DNA of 64,000 nucleotides from Avena insularis (Eukaryota > Streptophyta > Magnoliopsida > Poales > Poaceae). The stretch covers positions 284,153,533-284,217,532 of the forward strand of contig CM042689.1 in NCBI GenBank assembly GCA_023614405.1. The letters run 5' to 3'. A program made the translations under genes and the position numbers. The notes below the pieces were generated by a model. It was not told the DNA's origin. It did no database searches and was given only the letters and a program-made list of their open reading frames with translations. Shown one piece after another: positions 1-12,241 of the stretch (its first letter is position 1; every line of letters begins with the position of its first letter).

Positions 1-839
1 TATGAAAGTCATCATGATAAGGATGAATAGAAGATGTATGTAAAGTGTTTACTACACTAAAATATTACTAAAGAATGGATTTTGAAAGAACATCATTCAT
101 TTGATGATGGTGATCTACCTCAAAGTGCAGTCCAAAGGTATTAGTATTTAAATATACACGCTTTGGACTATGTGTCATGTATATGGGGCTACTTTTGATG
201 TTGATAGATTCTTTTAAAAGGAAAAGGAAATGCTGAAAGAGAATTTGTAAAATATATTTGGAAGAAAAGAAAATATTGGAAATATCCAGTTTAGGTATAT
301 AGATGATATACATGTTATGGTTGTATTCTTTGCTTGTTAAACAATATGGTTCTTGGGTATTGAAAACCAAATTGGTTGGTATAAAATTTCATACAGAACG
401 ATGCAATTCATGAACCACAATGTCCTAAGTAACTAGCAAGAGAATATGTGATGATGTTCATCAAAAACAAACAAACTATTGTTTGTATTTCTTGTTGACA
501 TTAATGCTTGCCTTCAAGATTTGCTTTAATAATAGTTATTTAAATCAGGTATTATGAGAACAAAGATTGTTGAAATAATTACCGTATTCCATATAAGATG
601 GATGATTTACAAATCTAGTTGGAGAAATCACATCTATAAAACTAATGCTAAAATGTCGCAAGGCAAATGATTAGAAAATCACTTACGAAGTGACATCACA
701 ATTTAAATTATATTGGAAAGATAACATGAAGAAACTCCATTTTCATGGATTTTTGGAGTCTTTGATTTAATCAAATGATGCTTGTGAGACTTTCCTCGAG
801 ATAATTAAAACTTCGTTCAAATGCCAAAGAAGAACGAAT
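1..839 (+). other. copia-1 gag/protease-side remnant, no readable frame
   Basis: This AT-rich stretch lies upstream of the recognisable integrase of copia-1, where gag, protease and the integrase N-terminus would be. I cannot trace any of those domains with confidence because stops and indels are frequent in all frames. The reading frames that remain open are short and look accidental. Assignment rests on position and on continuity with the downstream pol remnant. Confidence 0.5.
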
Positions 840-3120
840 GACTAAAATATTGGAATTTATACATATCGATGTATGTAGTCCATTATGTGTAGTCGTAAGA
901 GATGGATTTCAACTTCATATGCTTTCTTCGGAAATTTGAGTGAATATTCACTTAATAATAAATGAGTATGAAATATTTGAAAACGTTCAAATACTTTCAA
1001 GCTGAAGTGGAAAATCATTGTAACAAGAAAATAAATAATTTATGATTTTTATGATAAAGGGATTTATTTGAGTTGCAAGTTTAGCAAAACACCTAGATTT
1101 GCATCTCCCGAAACACCATAGGAATATGGAGTGTTTGAGATTTGTAATGAAATCTTGTTTGAAATGGTTAGATCAAAGGTGTTATTTATAAAATTTCCAT
1201 TATGTTTTAAAATATTAAAAGCTTTAGAGACTACCGCTTTTACATTGAAAAGAGCTACATCTTGATCCGTTGAAATGACACTATGTAAGTTATGGTTTGG
1301 GGTACAACCCAAGTTGTCCTTTCTTAAATTTTGGTATGCTAAGCATAAGTAAGATGTTTACAACCAAAATCAGATGAGCATGTATTTGTAGGTTATTTCG
1401 AATAACCATTGGGTATTCCTCCATAACACCGAGGACAAAAGGGTTTGTCGCTTGAAACATGAAGTTTCTTAAAAAAGGAATTTTTGCATAAGTTAAGTGG
1501 GAGGACAATATAACTTTGATAAGGTTATCAAACCTTAGCTATATGTGTTGAGTTGCACAGCGCCGGAAAACGTTCCGAAGGGAGCCACGATGCTCATGGC
1601 TCACGTGCCTCAAAGGTTGTGGTCACGGATGTCTAAGTTCCTATTGAAACAAGTAGGTCGTATAAACAATCAAATGCTAAGATTTGAGAGTAAATCATTG
1701 TTGTTTAACAATGACGAACCAACTACATGCAAAGAAGCGATGATGGGCCCTAACTCCGTCAAATGGCTAGAAGCCATAAAATCCGTGATAGTTTCATACA
1801 CGAGAAATCAAGTTTTGAACTTGGAAGACCCTCCGGAAAGGTGTAAAAACCCATCGGTCATATTTGGATCTATAAAGAAACAGACATGGATGCTTCACAT
1901 CTATGAAATAGTCGACATGTCGATAAAGTTTTTACAATAATGTTCAAGGAGTTGACTATGACAAGATTTGATCTTTCATAGCGATATTTAGTCTGGACAG
2001 ATTAAAGTAGCAACCACTACATATAATTTGGTATATGGTTGATGAATAAACAAAACAAAGTTCTTCTAATTGAATGGGTACCTAGGACGTGTGCATGACA
2101 CAATCCAAAGGGTTTTGTTAATTCAAAGGATGCTAAAAAGGGCATGCAAACTTCAATGGTTGAAGTAAGCATCACGGAGTTGGAATATTCGTCGTGATGA
2201 AACTGTTAAAGGAGTTTTCATCAGGAGACGATGAAGATGCTTGCATTTGCAAGAAATTAAGTGGGAGCACTGAGACATATTTCTAATACATTATGTGCAA
2301 GATATCTTGTTGACTAGAAATTATGTATCTTTTATTGACAAAGGTTAATAATTTCATTTCGATGAAAGGCTTAGGCAAACCCAAATATTTAGCATGAATG
2401 TCTACATGGATAGACTGCGACGCTAATATGGTTGTGCCAAACATACATATAAGAGATATTGAAGGGGTTCAATATAGAAACGACGAGAAAAGGATCTTAT
2501 CACATGGAAAAATAATTGAATCAAGATTCAAGTTTATCGACACTTAATAAGTGAAACATGATTCAAGTGCTTTGACACTTCATGAGTGCAATCACAAGAA
2601 TGTTTTGATCAATCATACCATGATATATACACATCCAGATATGTCCTATGCTCTAAACATTATGAGCATATACCAGAATGAATCATAAAATGATCATTGG
2701 ACGATAGTAAGGATATTCTTATAATCTTTTGGAAGAATTAAGAATATATTCCATTTGTATAAGAGACAAATAGTTCATTCAAAAATGATACTAATTTTGT
2801 CACAAGATACAAATTAATTTTATCTCAATTTAAACTATGGGTGGCACAATGTAATGGAAAGGATATTCTATGATGGATTTGGATGAATTCCAAAGTTAAG
2901 ACATTGTGACGGATACTACAACAAAAGGCTAAGTATATGACTGCTATAGTAGCAGCAAAGGAGGGCATTTGTGTCAAGTAGTTTGTTATCAAACTAAGGT
3001 GTGGTTCACAACAGGCTAACACTAAAGATATATTGTACGACAATAGTATCGACATGATTTAACCCCAAGGAACTAAAGGTCTCACCAAAAGACCAAATTT
3101 ATACAATGCCATCTCATTGG
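840..3120 (+). pseudogene. copia-1 pol remnant (integrase, reverse transcriptase, RNase H)
   Basis: Decayed copia polyprotein. The integrase core start is recognisable near 857-905, where the codons resemble the HTDVCGP region of copia integrases. The integrase C-terminus follows near 1280-1520 as a degraded version of the segment with FVGYP and KVFV motifs. The clearest part is 1545-1940, including NDEPTTCKEAMMGP and SVKWLEAIKS, the linker that precedes reverse transcriptase in the BARE/Angela group. Reverse-transcriptase remnants follow to about 2420. An RNase H remnant near 2925-2960 resembles the AEYIA..AAKE motif. Stops and frameshifts occur throughout. The same linker occurs on the - strand near 63323-63560 in copia-3. 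Confidence 0.8.
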
Positions 3121-3179
3121 AGAATGAGTGATGCGTGAAAACACAAGGACATGCAAATACACACGGACCTGAAAGCGTC

Positions 3180-4402
3180 TGATACGTCGGAAACGTATCT
3201 ATAATTTTTGATGTTCCATGCTTGTTTAGTATCTAATTTTATTTGCTTTGTCTACACTTTGAGGTGTTTTTATATGTTTTATGGTACTAACCTATTAACA
3301 AGATGCCACAGTGCTAGTTGCCTGTTTTGTTCTGTTTTTGGTTCTAGAAAGGAAGAAAATCAATATTCTCGGAATTGGACAGGACAAAAGCCTTTCATGT
3401 CTAGATCTTGTGAGTTCCGTTCATGATGGTTGTATCTCCTCCTTTGTGCTTTCATGTCTAGATCTTGTGAGTTCTGTTCATGATCAAGATCTCATCTATT
3501 TGTAATCATGCATGCTGTGTTTGCGGGGATCTGATGGATATTGAGATTACTATGTCAAGTTGATTAATGGTTTTGTCTTATTGATTCTATCATGTATGTG
3601 TTGTTTGTGATCTTGCATTCTCTCCGTTGTTACTAGCTATCTTGGCCAAGTAGTTGCTAGTGACTCAAGGAGGGGGTATTTATGCTCGATAGTGGGTTCA
3701 TGCTTCTATTTAATCTAAGGGAAGTGACAGAAATCTCTAAGGTTGTAGATGTGCTGTTGCCAGTAGGGAGAAAACAACGGTCTCATGTTCATGGAACAAG
3801 TGGATTGTTTACCTTACACACTTTGCTTAAAGAAGTTGTCTGTTGCTTGCAACTTAATACTAGAGGGGGTTCAGATGATAACCCAAAAGTGGACTTCTAG
3901 TCATAGATGCAGTTGGATGGCGGTCTATGTATCTTGTTGTATTGCCCAATCGAATCTCATAGGATCCTGATGTCTAGTATTTCATTGATATGCCTTGCTC
4001 AGTCCTATCAATTGCCCTGCTGTAATTTGTTTACCCAGCATTCCATGTTTGTTTATCTAAGGAGAACACCTCTAGTGAACTATGGACCGTGGTCCAATCT
4101 TTACCATTGATACATCTTCCACTGTTACTGTTTACTTTCTGCAAGCCACTATCACCTTCCACACCATATAGTTAATCATTTGTTACATCAACCGGTGAGA
4201 TTGACAACCTCACTGTTCGTTGGGGCAAAGTCTTGAGTTTGTGTTATGCAGGTCTCCAAGTTCCTTGCAACACCTTTGAGACGTTTCCTTCCTCCTACTA
4301 GTTCGATAACCTCGGTTTTTACCGAGGGAAGACTTGTTGTTGTGGTGCATCACACCTTGCTCTTGGGGTTTCCCGATGAAGCGCTCTCAGGCACCATCAA
4401 CA
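3180..4402 (+). repeat. Element A 5' LTR with internal deletion
   Basis: Starts TGATACG and ends ATCAACA. It is 1223 bp long against 1577 bp for the 3' LTR. The difference is mostly one deletion: the part equivalent to about 13811-14199 of the 3' LTR is missing. In its place is a 35-bp copy (3392-3426) of the LTR's own sequence at about 3450-3485. The missing part contains the conserved TATA box present in the other three LTRs of this family in the window, so this LTR should lack a core promoter. Confidence 0.9.
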
Positions 4403-4410
4403 AGTTTTTC

Positions 4411-4428
4411 TAGCGCCATTGCTGGGGA
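4411..4428 (+). promoter_or_regulatory. Element A primer-binding site (tRNA-Asp type)
   Basis: TAGCGCCATTGCTGGGGA lies 8 bp after the 5' LTR. It matches the tRNA-Asp site TGGCGCCGTTGCCGGGGA used by Athila-like elements except at three positions, all transitions, consistent with decay after insertion. Confidence 0.8.
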
Positions 4429-4773
4429 GGCTAAGGACGTCTTCACAAGGGGAGTCTTTCGCAACCTTTCTCTTTACATTGTTTTTGTTTTGCTTAGTTT
4501 CTTTTGCTTGGTTTTGTTTGCCTCTGTTTATCAAAAATTCCAAAAAAATAGTTTAGTTTGGTTTGCTTTCTCTTATCAAAAAACACAAAATATTAGTTCC
4601 TATTCTAGTTGGTGGTATGCTATTGCCTTGCTTCGTCATGTTTTCTATCAATGGATGGTTTCTTTGAAACTAGTTCTTATTGGCAAGGTGGGTTCACGGA
4701 ATAACAAAAGTATTATTATAAGGAACACCATTTGTCACAAAAAGGAAAACACTGATGGGAACAAATTGATAAG

Positions 4774-5850
4774 TTGAATAATATTGCTAGAGACGTGTTC
4801 TCTACTTATAATGTTACTTATTGCTTTGATAAATCTTGTTGCTGTAAGAGGTATAAACACCTTCCTTTTCAATGTGAGCATAATGATAATGTTACCATAT
4901 CTTCTTATGTTAAGGGAAATTATGACTTTTATGATGTGGAACAAATTGAAGAATTTATTGCTTTCAATGGTGCATTTGAACTTGCTAGTTTGCATGAAAA
5001 TACTGATGATGCACCTTATGAATATGAGGTTTATGAGATACTTAAATTTTACTTTGATAATTACAAGGAAGCAAATGGCTATATTCTTGAATATTTTAAT
5101 AGATGCTTTCCACAAATGGAAGAGACTAATGCTTTGCAGGAGCCTATGGAAGAAGAAATTGCTAAACCTGGAAGCTCATTAGATGAAAAAGAGGAGGATA
5201 ATGATGAACAAAGGGAGGAAGAATGGATCTACCCATGTCTACCTTCTAATGAGAGTAACTCTTTACTTCTTACATTATTTGATTATCCCCCATGCTTACC
5301 AAAGGAGGATGAATGTTATGTTCCTATGGATTCTTTTGATAATAATTATGCTCCTGTTTTGCATGGTACTAGAGAGTCTTGCTTAGAAAATGTTTATGAT
5401 AAATCTCTAGATGATGGTCCTATTTTGAATTATCAGTCTTCTTGTTATAAAATTGTTAAAAGTGGGTTTGAAGGTTTTAATCCCACTATTTTTGTGCTTG
5501 ATAGAAATTATGTGTTTGTAGATCACGAAAAGCATGCTTTATGTGATACTTATATTTTTGAGTTTATTCATGAGGCTACTGAAAATTATTATGAGAGAGG
5601 AAAATATGGTTGTTGGAATTCTCATGTTACTAAAACACCTCTCTATGTGCTGAAAGTTTTGAAGTTACTCTTGTTTTATATTCCTATGCTTGGAACTTTG
5701 TTCTTTGTGAATTTATTTGCGTACAAGATTCCCATGCATAGGAAGTGGGTTAGAATTAAATGTGTTTTGAATTTGCTTCTTGATGCTCTCTTTTGCTTCA
5801 ATTCATATTTCTTATGTGAGCATCTTCTCAAATTATCATGCCTAACTTAA
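4774..5850 (+). CDS. Intact 358-codon ORF of element A, unknown function
   Basis: This is the only long undamaged frame in element A, located about 370 bp after the 5' LTR where gag normally lies. It opens at TTG or slightly upstream; the nearest in-frame stop is TGA at 4753, so the true start is uncertain and a frameshift from an upstream frame is possible. The protein shows no capsid, zinc-knuckle, protease or polymerase motif. Visible features are a cysteine-rich N-terminus (residues 17-34, with three adjacent cysteines), an acidic middle (about 128-155, rich in E and D), and a hydrophobic C-terminus with two possible membrane segments (about 296-318 and 331-350) around a basic KIPMHRKWVR loop. 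Similar ORFs occur, from memory, in other Triticeae Athila derivatives. An envelope-like role is conceivable but unproven. Confidence 0.6.
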   Translation: MNNIARDVFSTYNVTYCFDKSCCCKRYKHLPFQCEHNDNVTISSYVKGNYDFYDVEQIEEFIAFNGAFELASLHENTDDAPYEYEVYEILKFYFDNYKEANGYILEYFNRCFPQMEETNALQEPMEEEIAKPGSSLDEKEEDNDEQREEEWIYPCLPSNESNSLLLTLFDYPPCLPKEDECYVPMDSFDNNYAPVLHGTRESCLENVYDKSLDDGPILNYQSSCYKIVKSGFEGFNPTIFVLDRNYVFVDHEKHALCDTYIFEFIHEATENYYERGKYGCWNSHVTKTPLYVLKVLKLLLFYIPMLGTLFFVNLFAYKIPMHRKWVRIKCVLNLLLDALFCFNSYFLCEHLLKLSCLT

Positions 5851-7237
5851 AGGCGTTAAAGAAAAGTACTTGTTGGGAGATAACCCAAGAGTTTTCTTGA
5901 GTCATGGAAGTTATTACTTCAGTAATGACCTCTCCTTATCCTTTTTGTTTTATTTTTGTGCCAAGAATGACCTCTAATGAGAGGGAAGTAAGATTTGGGG
6001 AGTTGATGTCCCGAAACAGATTTTTGTGCTCCACCATAAATATTCGTGAGGAATCTCTGTAAGTCGGAATGAGCTGAAAATTTATGAAAAAAAATCCCCC
6101 AGTATGTTAGCTAACTTTAATTAGTTCAACACTTTCTTATTTGAGCAACAGAAGGTCTTCGAAAAAATTGTTTTCTACCTGCTGGTCTGTTTTGACAGAT
6201 TTCTGCCATTATTTGCATTTGCTTCTTATTGATTCCTTTTTGGGTTATTTTTGGAAAACTGAGCTTTTTGAGGGAATTGCTACAGTAGCTTGTGTTTTTA
6301 GTGAAAAGGTTTGCTGTTCTAAAGCTAAACCCAAGGGTCTATTATCTTTTGAATACACTAATGTTGCTAATGAAGATTGTGTGAAGTTTTGTATGAAGGA
6401 AAAAAATTCAGGTGTAGAGAGAGAATGCTGTAATGAGATGAAGAATGGAAAAAAGCTCAAGCTTGGGGATGGCACCCCGGTGTCACCCCAAGAAATATCA
6501 AAGAGGTATAAGCGTCAAAGCTTGGCATCCCCTTATTCATCAATAAAAAGCTCAGGTCTTTCTAGATACTTTGTTTTTATTGTTTCATGCACTGTTGTGT
6601 TGTTCTTGGAGCGTCTTAGTTTTTGTTTGCTTTGCTTAGTTTGCTTAGTTTACTTGAATAAAGTAGTTTGGATCCCTGTTCTCACTATGTTGTTTCAAAT
6701 AAGTTGATTGGTGTTGGAAAAGAGTAGAAAGTTCTTGCTTGAATAGCTCAAGAGGAGCTTGTTTTGACTGTGACTTAGACTTTAGCATGTCATGCTAGGT
6801 GCTGTTTTGACCTTATGCTTAGTGATTATTGTTGTAGCATGACTTGTTACAAACAATTAGGATTGCTTAGTGTGCCTTGAAGGAATCATGCATTGTTTTA
6901 GCATGCATGCCCTATGACCATGTGCGCCACGGTTGTTCTAGTTACTAGTAGTAAACTGCCCATAGGTGAGCCATGCCTGTTTTAGCCATGGGGCACTTCA
7001 ACCATGTGAGCCACGGATGTGCTGGTTACCTATGGCCATTTTCCTAATAGTGGCAAAAACATAGTATTGTGGTTTTCTCCTTTGATGCTTTGTTTGGGTT
7101 GACTTGGCACATGCTCACACCATGTTATGACTTTGAACAAGTCACCATAGCCTCTATGATCATTTAGTCCTTGACTTGTAGTACCACTTTATGCTTTGAT
7201 TAGTAATTTTTTGTCGCTCTGCATGATTATGGCCATT
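5851..7237 (+). other. Element A internal non-coding region with a weak 188-codon ORF
   Basis: Mostly non-coding. It begins with a stretch containing CTTGTTGGGAGATAACCC, typical of this element group just after the ORF. A frame at 6141-6707 is open for 188 codons with several cysteines and a hydrophobic tail, but I recognise no domain and consider it probably accidental. A second copy of the polypurine motif AAGCTTGGGGATG occurs near 6457-6470. The stretch ends at the target-site copy CCATT of insertion C. Confidence 0.55.
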
Positions 7238-7599
7238 TGTTACATCCCAAAATTTTCTAAATTTTGAGATGTGAAAATTAAATAAACAAAATAAACAATT
7301 GTTGGAATTTAGGGTGAAAATAAACTTTTTGCTTCTAAATGGAAACATCAAAACACTTCTTGAACAAAATTTGACTGAAAAGGGAAACCAAACAAAATTT
7401 CAATCAAGTGAAATGCATTCATCAATGAATGTATCTTGAAATTTAAACACTTGGAAAAGTTAAATCAAAATACCAAATATTAATGAAAGAACTCACTTCC
7501 AAAGATCAAATGCATTTTATGCATGGAACGAATCTTGAATTTAAACACCTGGGAAAATAAACCAAAACCCTAAAACCCTAATGGAAGAAAATCATTTCC

Positions 7600-8960
7600 A
7601 AGATCTCTCTAATACTATGACTTTGATCCATATAAAAATTCAGCAACAAACATTTATAAATGATCAAAAATGATAAATAAAAATATTGTAAAACCATAGA
7701 AAATGGTTTCATTTAATTTGGAGCCATGGATAAAAACTTATGAATTTAATAAGTTAAAAGGAAAATAATTTCCAAGGCTAATAAAGCTTCTAGCTAAAAT
7801 CCATACCAATTTGTGAACAAATTAATCCTCAAAGGATTTAAAAAGATAAACAAATATTAAATAAAGTTATACAAATTGGAATCACCAATGTTGGAGCTAT
7901 AGATAAAAAGATATGGATTTTATAAGACAAAGAAATAAATAAATAAATAAATAAGGATTATTTAAAAGAAAAATTACATCTTGGCCAAATCCATAAATGA
8001 AAGTTTACTAAGTGATAAAAAGGAGTAAAAGATTATTTAAATAAAATCATATGGATTAAACCATATTCAATTTTATTAAATAAAGACAAATCGCCTAAAC
8101 TAAATAATAAATCCCAAGAAAATTATTTAGAAGACAATTTAAAAATTGAAATAAATACATAAGCAAATGGAATAAAGATAATCCAAATAAAATAAAGGAA
8201 TCAAGATTATTTGAATACAAACTTATATGGACTTGAACCATATTTGTTTTGAATAAAGACAAGATCCCTAATATAAATGATTAATTAAATCATGAGAAAA
8301 ATAATTGAAATAGCCAAAGTGGATTCAAAGTTACCTAATTAATTTAAAAAGAATAAAAGAATAATTAAATAAAATTATATGGTTTGAAACAATATTCAAA
8401 TTTATTTAAATAAGGAAAAATTCCTAATTTAAATAAACATTAAATCATAATAAAATGCTTGGAATAATTGAAAGTGAATTATTTAAACACACTAATCAAT
8501 AGTTTAAACCTTATGAAAAGGTTTGGTGGAATTTGAATTCAAATAAAAACTTGAATCAATGGTTTGAATAAAGTCACAAGCCTCATTTAAATAAATATTA
8601 AACCATAAAATAATATTTGAATATTCTAAAAATGGAATTTTAAACACATTACTAAGCAATACAAACTTACTGAAAAGATTTGAGAAACATTTTAATTTAA
8701 ACAAGATGTTTAAATCATTTGAATAAAATAATGTGGATTGGAACCATATTTAAATCCTATTTAAATAAAGAGAAACGTCTATATTAAATAAATAATAAAC
8801 CATAAGAGAATATAAGAAAATATTCTAAAATGGATTATTTAAATATATTAATAAACAGATAAAACCTACTGAAAAGATTTAGAAAAGGTTTGACAAAAAT
8901 CTGAATTCAAATTGAGTTTGAAATCATTTGAATAAAATCAAAACAGAAAATAGAAACAGA
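7600..8960. repeat. Diverged tandem repeats of about 150-190 bp inside C
   Basis: AT-rich stretch in which a phrase like ATATGGATTGAACCATATT recurs near 8048, 8223, 8375, 8729 and, more degraded, near 8545 and 8918. Each is followed by a run of ATTTAAATAA-like sequence. Spacing is irregular, so this is an old, diverged array. A short (AAAT)n microsatellite lies near 7930-7955. Confidence 0.5.
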
Positions 8961-8989
8961 AAAAGAAAGGAAAAAATAGAAAAGGGTCC

Positions 8990-9960
8990 AAACTATCTAA
9001 CCTAGCCCATTCCCTGGCCCAACTACAGCCCAGCGCAGCCCACCTCTCTTCTCCCAGCGAAGCGTTTTCTCACCCGCAGCCCTACCCCTCACCTCGTTGA
9101 CAACCTGACCCCATGCGTAACTCCCTCACCTCACTGACTCCCTGTCCCCACTGCCACGCGTGCATCATCGTCCCCGCGACCGGTTCTTCCCCCTCATTCT
9201 TCCTCGCCCGTTTCTTCCTCGATTCTGCATCGTTAATTCGCGTAATAGCCGCGCTAACTCTGCCCAGTAATCATGCCCTCATAAGCACCTCCTCCCCCTC
9301 TCTATTTCCCCTCACTCGCCGGCCTCTCTCTGCCCCGAGGCTGCCTCGAATTGTGGTCGCGCCACTGCTGTCTCCGGCAACCTCCAGCACAAATTCTGGC
9401 CAACCCTCACCTCCCCTTGTCCCCTAGACCACACGAGACTGATCGCCAATACCGTGGGCACCTGCCCGTACCCTCTTCTCGTCCGCGCGTGCCCTAGAGA
9501 GTTAGCAATGACATCGCCTGAGAGCCACCATCTTCAGCTTCAACTCCGACGACCTCCCCTGGTAGTTTCTGACCGCGCCTCCCCCTCTCTTTGATGCTCG
9601 CGCCTTCGCCTCTCTCTTGTGCGTCTAACGCCACCCTCCTTTGGTCTTCCCGTTGCTTGTAGCTTCGTCTCCGACAAGACCCGAGCGCACCCGACGGTAG
9701 CAGGAACTCCGATGAGCGATTATCGTCAACTCCGTGCACCACTTCGTTGACGATGACCACCTCGAGCATCCCCAATCCACGGCGAACCTGGTGAGCCTCT
9801 CCTCCCTCTCCCTCACTTCGTGGAATAGCCAGAGCACTGCGAGCAGAGCACCGCCACCACGCGCCTTTGAGCTAGTGCCGCCAGTTAGTGGCCAGTAGCT
9901 GTAGGCCGTTAGATGCCGATTGAGTGGATGCGATAGATCATTTAAATCGAAGGGGTATGT
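8990..9960 (+). other. GC- and CT-rich island inside C
   Basis: A sharp switch from AT-rich to C-rich sequence, with many CT runs on the + strand. Frames at 9113-9427 (+) and 9494-9775 (-) are low-complexity and show no domain. It resembles the promoter-to-leader part of long grass LTRs, where transcription starts. Capture of a host gene 5' end is an alternative I cannot exclude. AT-rich non-coding sequence resumes after about 10040 and continues to 12241. Confidence 0.4.
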
Positions 9961-12241
9961 TGCTTTTGTGCCGTGCGATTCACTTTAGATCCAACATCCC
10001 ACACTGTGCGATCCGTGTGAACCGGTATCGTCCAATGAGATTGTGACACGTAGCCAGACTCTGGATTTAAAACAGAAATTAGATCTATTAGTGATTGGAT
10101 TTTGTAAATTTCATAACTTTAGTTATACACGTTCAAATTTTGCTAATTTTATATCATTGGAATCAGAAAAAGGAAACCTTTGCAACCATGCCCTTAGTTT
10201 GGTATTTTTCTTCTGGAAAATTAGGTGTTTTTGCAGAAACATTTCTAGGCCTATTTAGAGTATAAAAATTATTCTAAAAATGATTTTTGGGTAAAATATT
10301 TTGCAAATGATTTGTTTTGAACCTACTGACCAGAAACACAAACTTTTGGGTTTATAAATATAATTTGTGACACCAAGGAATTATTCCTTTGAATAAAGGC
10401 ATTTCTAGTAAAACAAAAATGTTGCTATTATTTAAAAATGGTTTTTGAGTGAAACCTTTTGCAAATGGATTAGTTTTAAACACTTTGACCATAAACACTA
10501 ACATTTGTGTTTAAAAACATATTTTTACTAACACTACAAAATATTACTTTGATTAAAAACATTTCTAGCAAAACAAAAGTGATTTAAATGGCCTATTTCC
10601 ACTAACTTGTTTTCAAATGGTTTTGCCACTTTTATAAATAACCCATAGGTGTTTTTAAAATTTTTATAGCGTATTGTAAACCACCTTTCCAAATAAAACA
10701 ATATTTTGCATGCTTGCATGCATTTTTTTGTTTTCTTTATTTTATGTGGTGAATTGTTTGAATGCTAGATTTGAATATATGCTTGCTTGATTGAATTATA
10801 GTGAACTTTGAAGAGTGTGACCATTGCAAGATTAAGGAGTGAACCTATATTCTCTACTAAAAATGCAAGTGGTGCTTCATACATTTTTTCCTATTATTTT
10901 AACTATGCATTAGTGATATTTCTAAGTAGGACTTGCATGGAATTTTCTATGTGATTAACTATGCCATGGGAAATCCTAGTAGATGATGCCTTAGTAGAAT
11001 TTTCCCTAAGTTAAGATTCCTACTACTATCATGCTTAGCCTAGCTAGTAGCAAACAAGGGTGGTTTATATACATGTTATGGAAATTTTGCTAAGTCTTTT
11101 GACTTATGTTTTTGCTTAATAAACCAACTAAGTGAATGAATCACCTGGGTGGAATGGAATGAATGGATTGTGTTGAGTGGTTACCCAGGGGTCATACCTG
11201 GTGTATCTCACTTGTGGAAAGCCACCCAGGAACAAAGATATTTGAGATGTCAAATGTTGAGAAGCTTCTAGTGCAACCACATGGTATATAGGCTCTGCCA
11301 GGATCATATAGGTTGCAATAACTTATCTAGATGGAAAAAAGGTGGTAGGGGGTGATAGGTTTGGAACGCGTCCATTTGGTCTAAGGGAAGGCTTTTGAAA
11401 GATCTTGTCTCGATGCATGTCGAGTCTTGTGGGGAAAGTGCACCACCTCTCGAGAGTGTAAAATCTAAGTACTTACCCGTGTCCCCGGCAATGGACAATA
11501 TGAGCATCAAGACATGGAAGCTATCAAGGATCTCCTCATCCCAATTTCTAAGTTAAAAGCTTGTGGTTGAACAAGGGTAAAGGTTAACCAATTCCTATTT
11601 GTTGTTCCTTGGGTTATTTTGACAAACAAAAACTTAGTGTTTTCAACTTATAAGGAAAACCTTATTTTGAGCAAAGCAAGCCTAAGCTCCACTTAGCCAA
11701 ATGCATATAGATGATAGATACCACTATTCTACCATAGTATCACTTTCCAATACAATTCAAATGTATTGACCCTTGTGGCTATAACTTATTATGTTGCAGG
11801 TTTGTTTGATGTTAGTGAAGTATGTTGAATAGGATTACAAGTCTACAACCAACATGATTGCCTGTGGCACTTTGAAGATGAAGGACTCCATGCTATATAG
11901 TTATTTCTGCTGCATTATAATGAGATAGCCAAATGAGCTATGTAAGACGTAATGAATTATTTTATTCCTGGTTATAAAGTTGTATTATGACCTTTGTTTC
12001 TTGATATTACATCTTAAATTGTGGATGCTAGCTATTGATCCAGGGACTAGTATTATAAACACAGGGATCTCTACCTTATAAAGGTTGGGACCTCTACACT
12101 ATTATTGCTCTCTTAGTTGGTTGCTCCCAGTCTTTTGCTAGCCTCCACTTGTATGAGTAAGCTCTACTCATGCTTCCAACTCCAAAGAAACTAAGTTATT
12201 CCAAAGTGTGCACTATAAATTCCTATGTATGGTGTGTTACA

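Larger units (their letters stand above)
7238..12241 (+). mobile_element. Element C: 5.0-kb solo-LTR-like insertion inside element A
   Basis: Begins TGTTACATCCC, ends GGTGTGTTACA and is flanked by a perfect 5-bp duplication CCATT (7233-7237 and 12242-12246). It has TG...CA ends like an LTR. I find no second copy of its termini inside it, no primer site and no coding domain, so it looks like one very long LTR left by recombination between two LTRs. The 5004-bp length fits the long LTRs of LARD elements such as barley Sukkula, which from memory are common as solo LTRs. Orientation is assumed from the TG start and is not independently proven. Confidence 0.72.

Noticed and set aside
4334..4777. 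147-codon ORF spanning the A LTR end and primer site
   Set aside because: It runs across the LTR boundary and primer site, so it cannot be a normal element protein; probably accidental.
6141..6707. 188-codon ORF in element A as a second gene
   Set aside because: No recognisable motif; it crosses a purine-tract-like sequence and repetitive element sequence. Kept only as a note in the region entry.
9113..9427. 104-codon ORF in the GC-rich island as a gene
   Set aside because: Low-complexity S/P/L/A composition from CT-rich DNA, no domain, and location inside a solo-LTR-like insertion.
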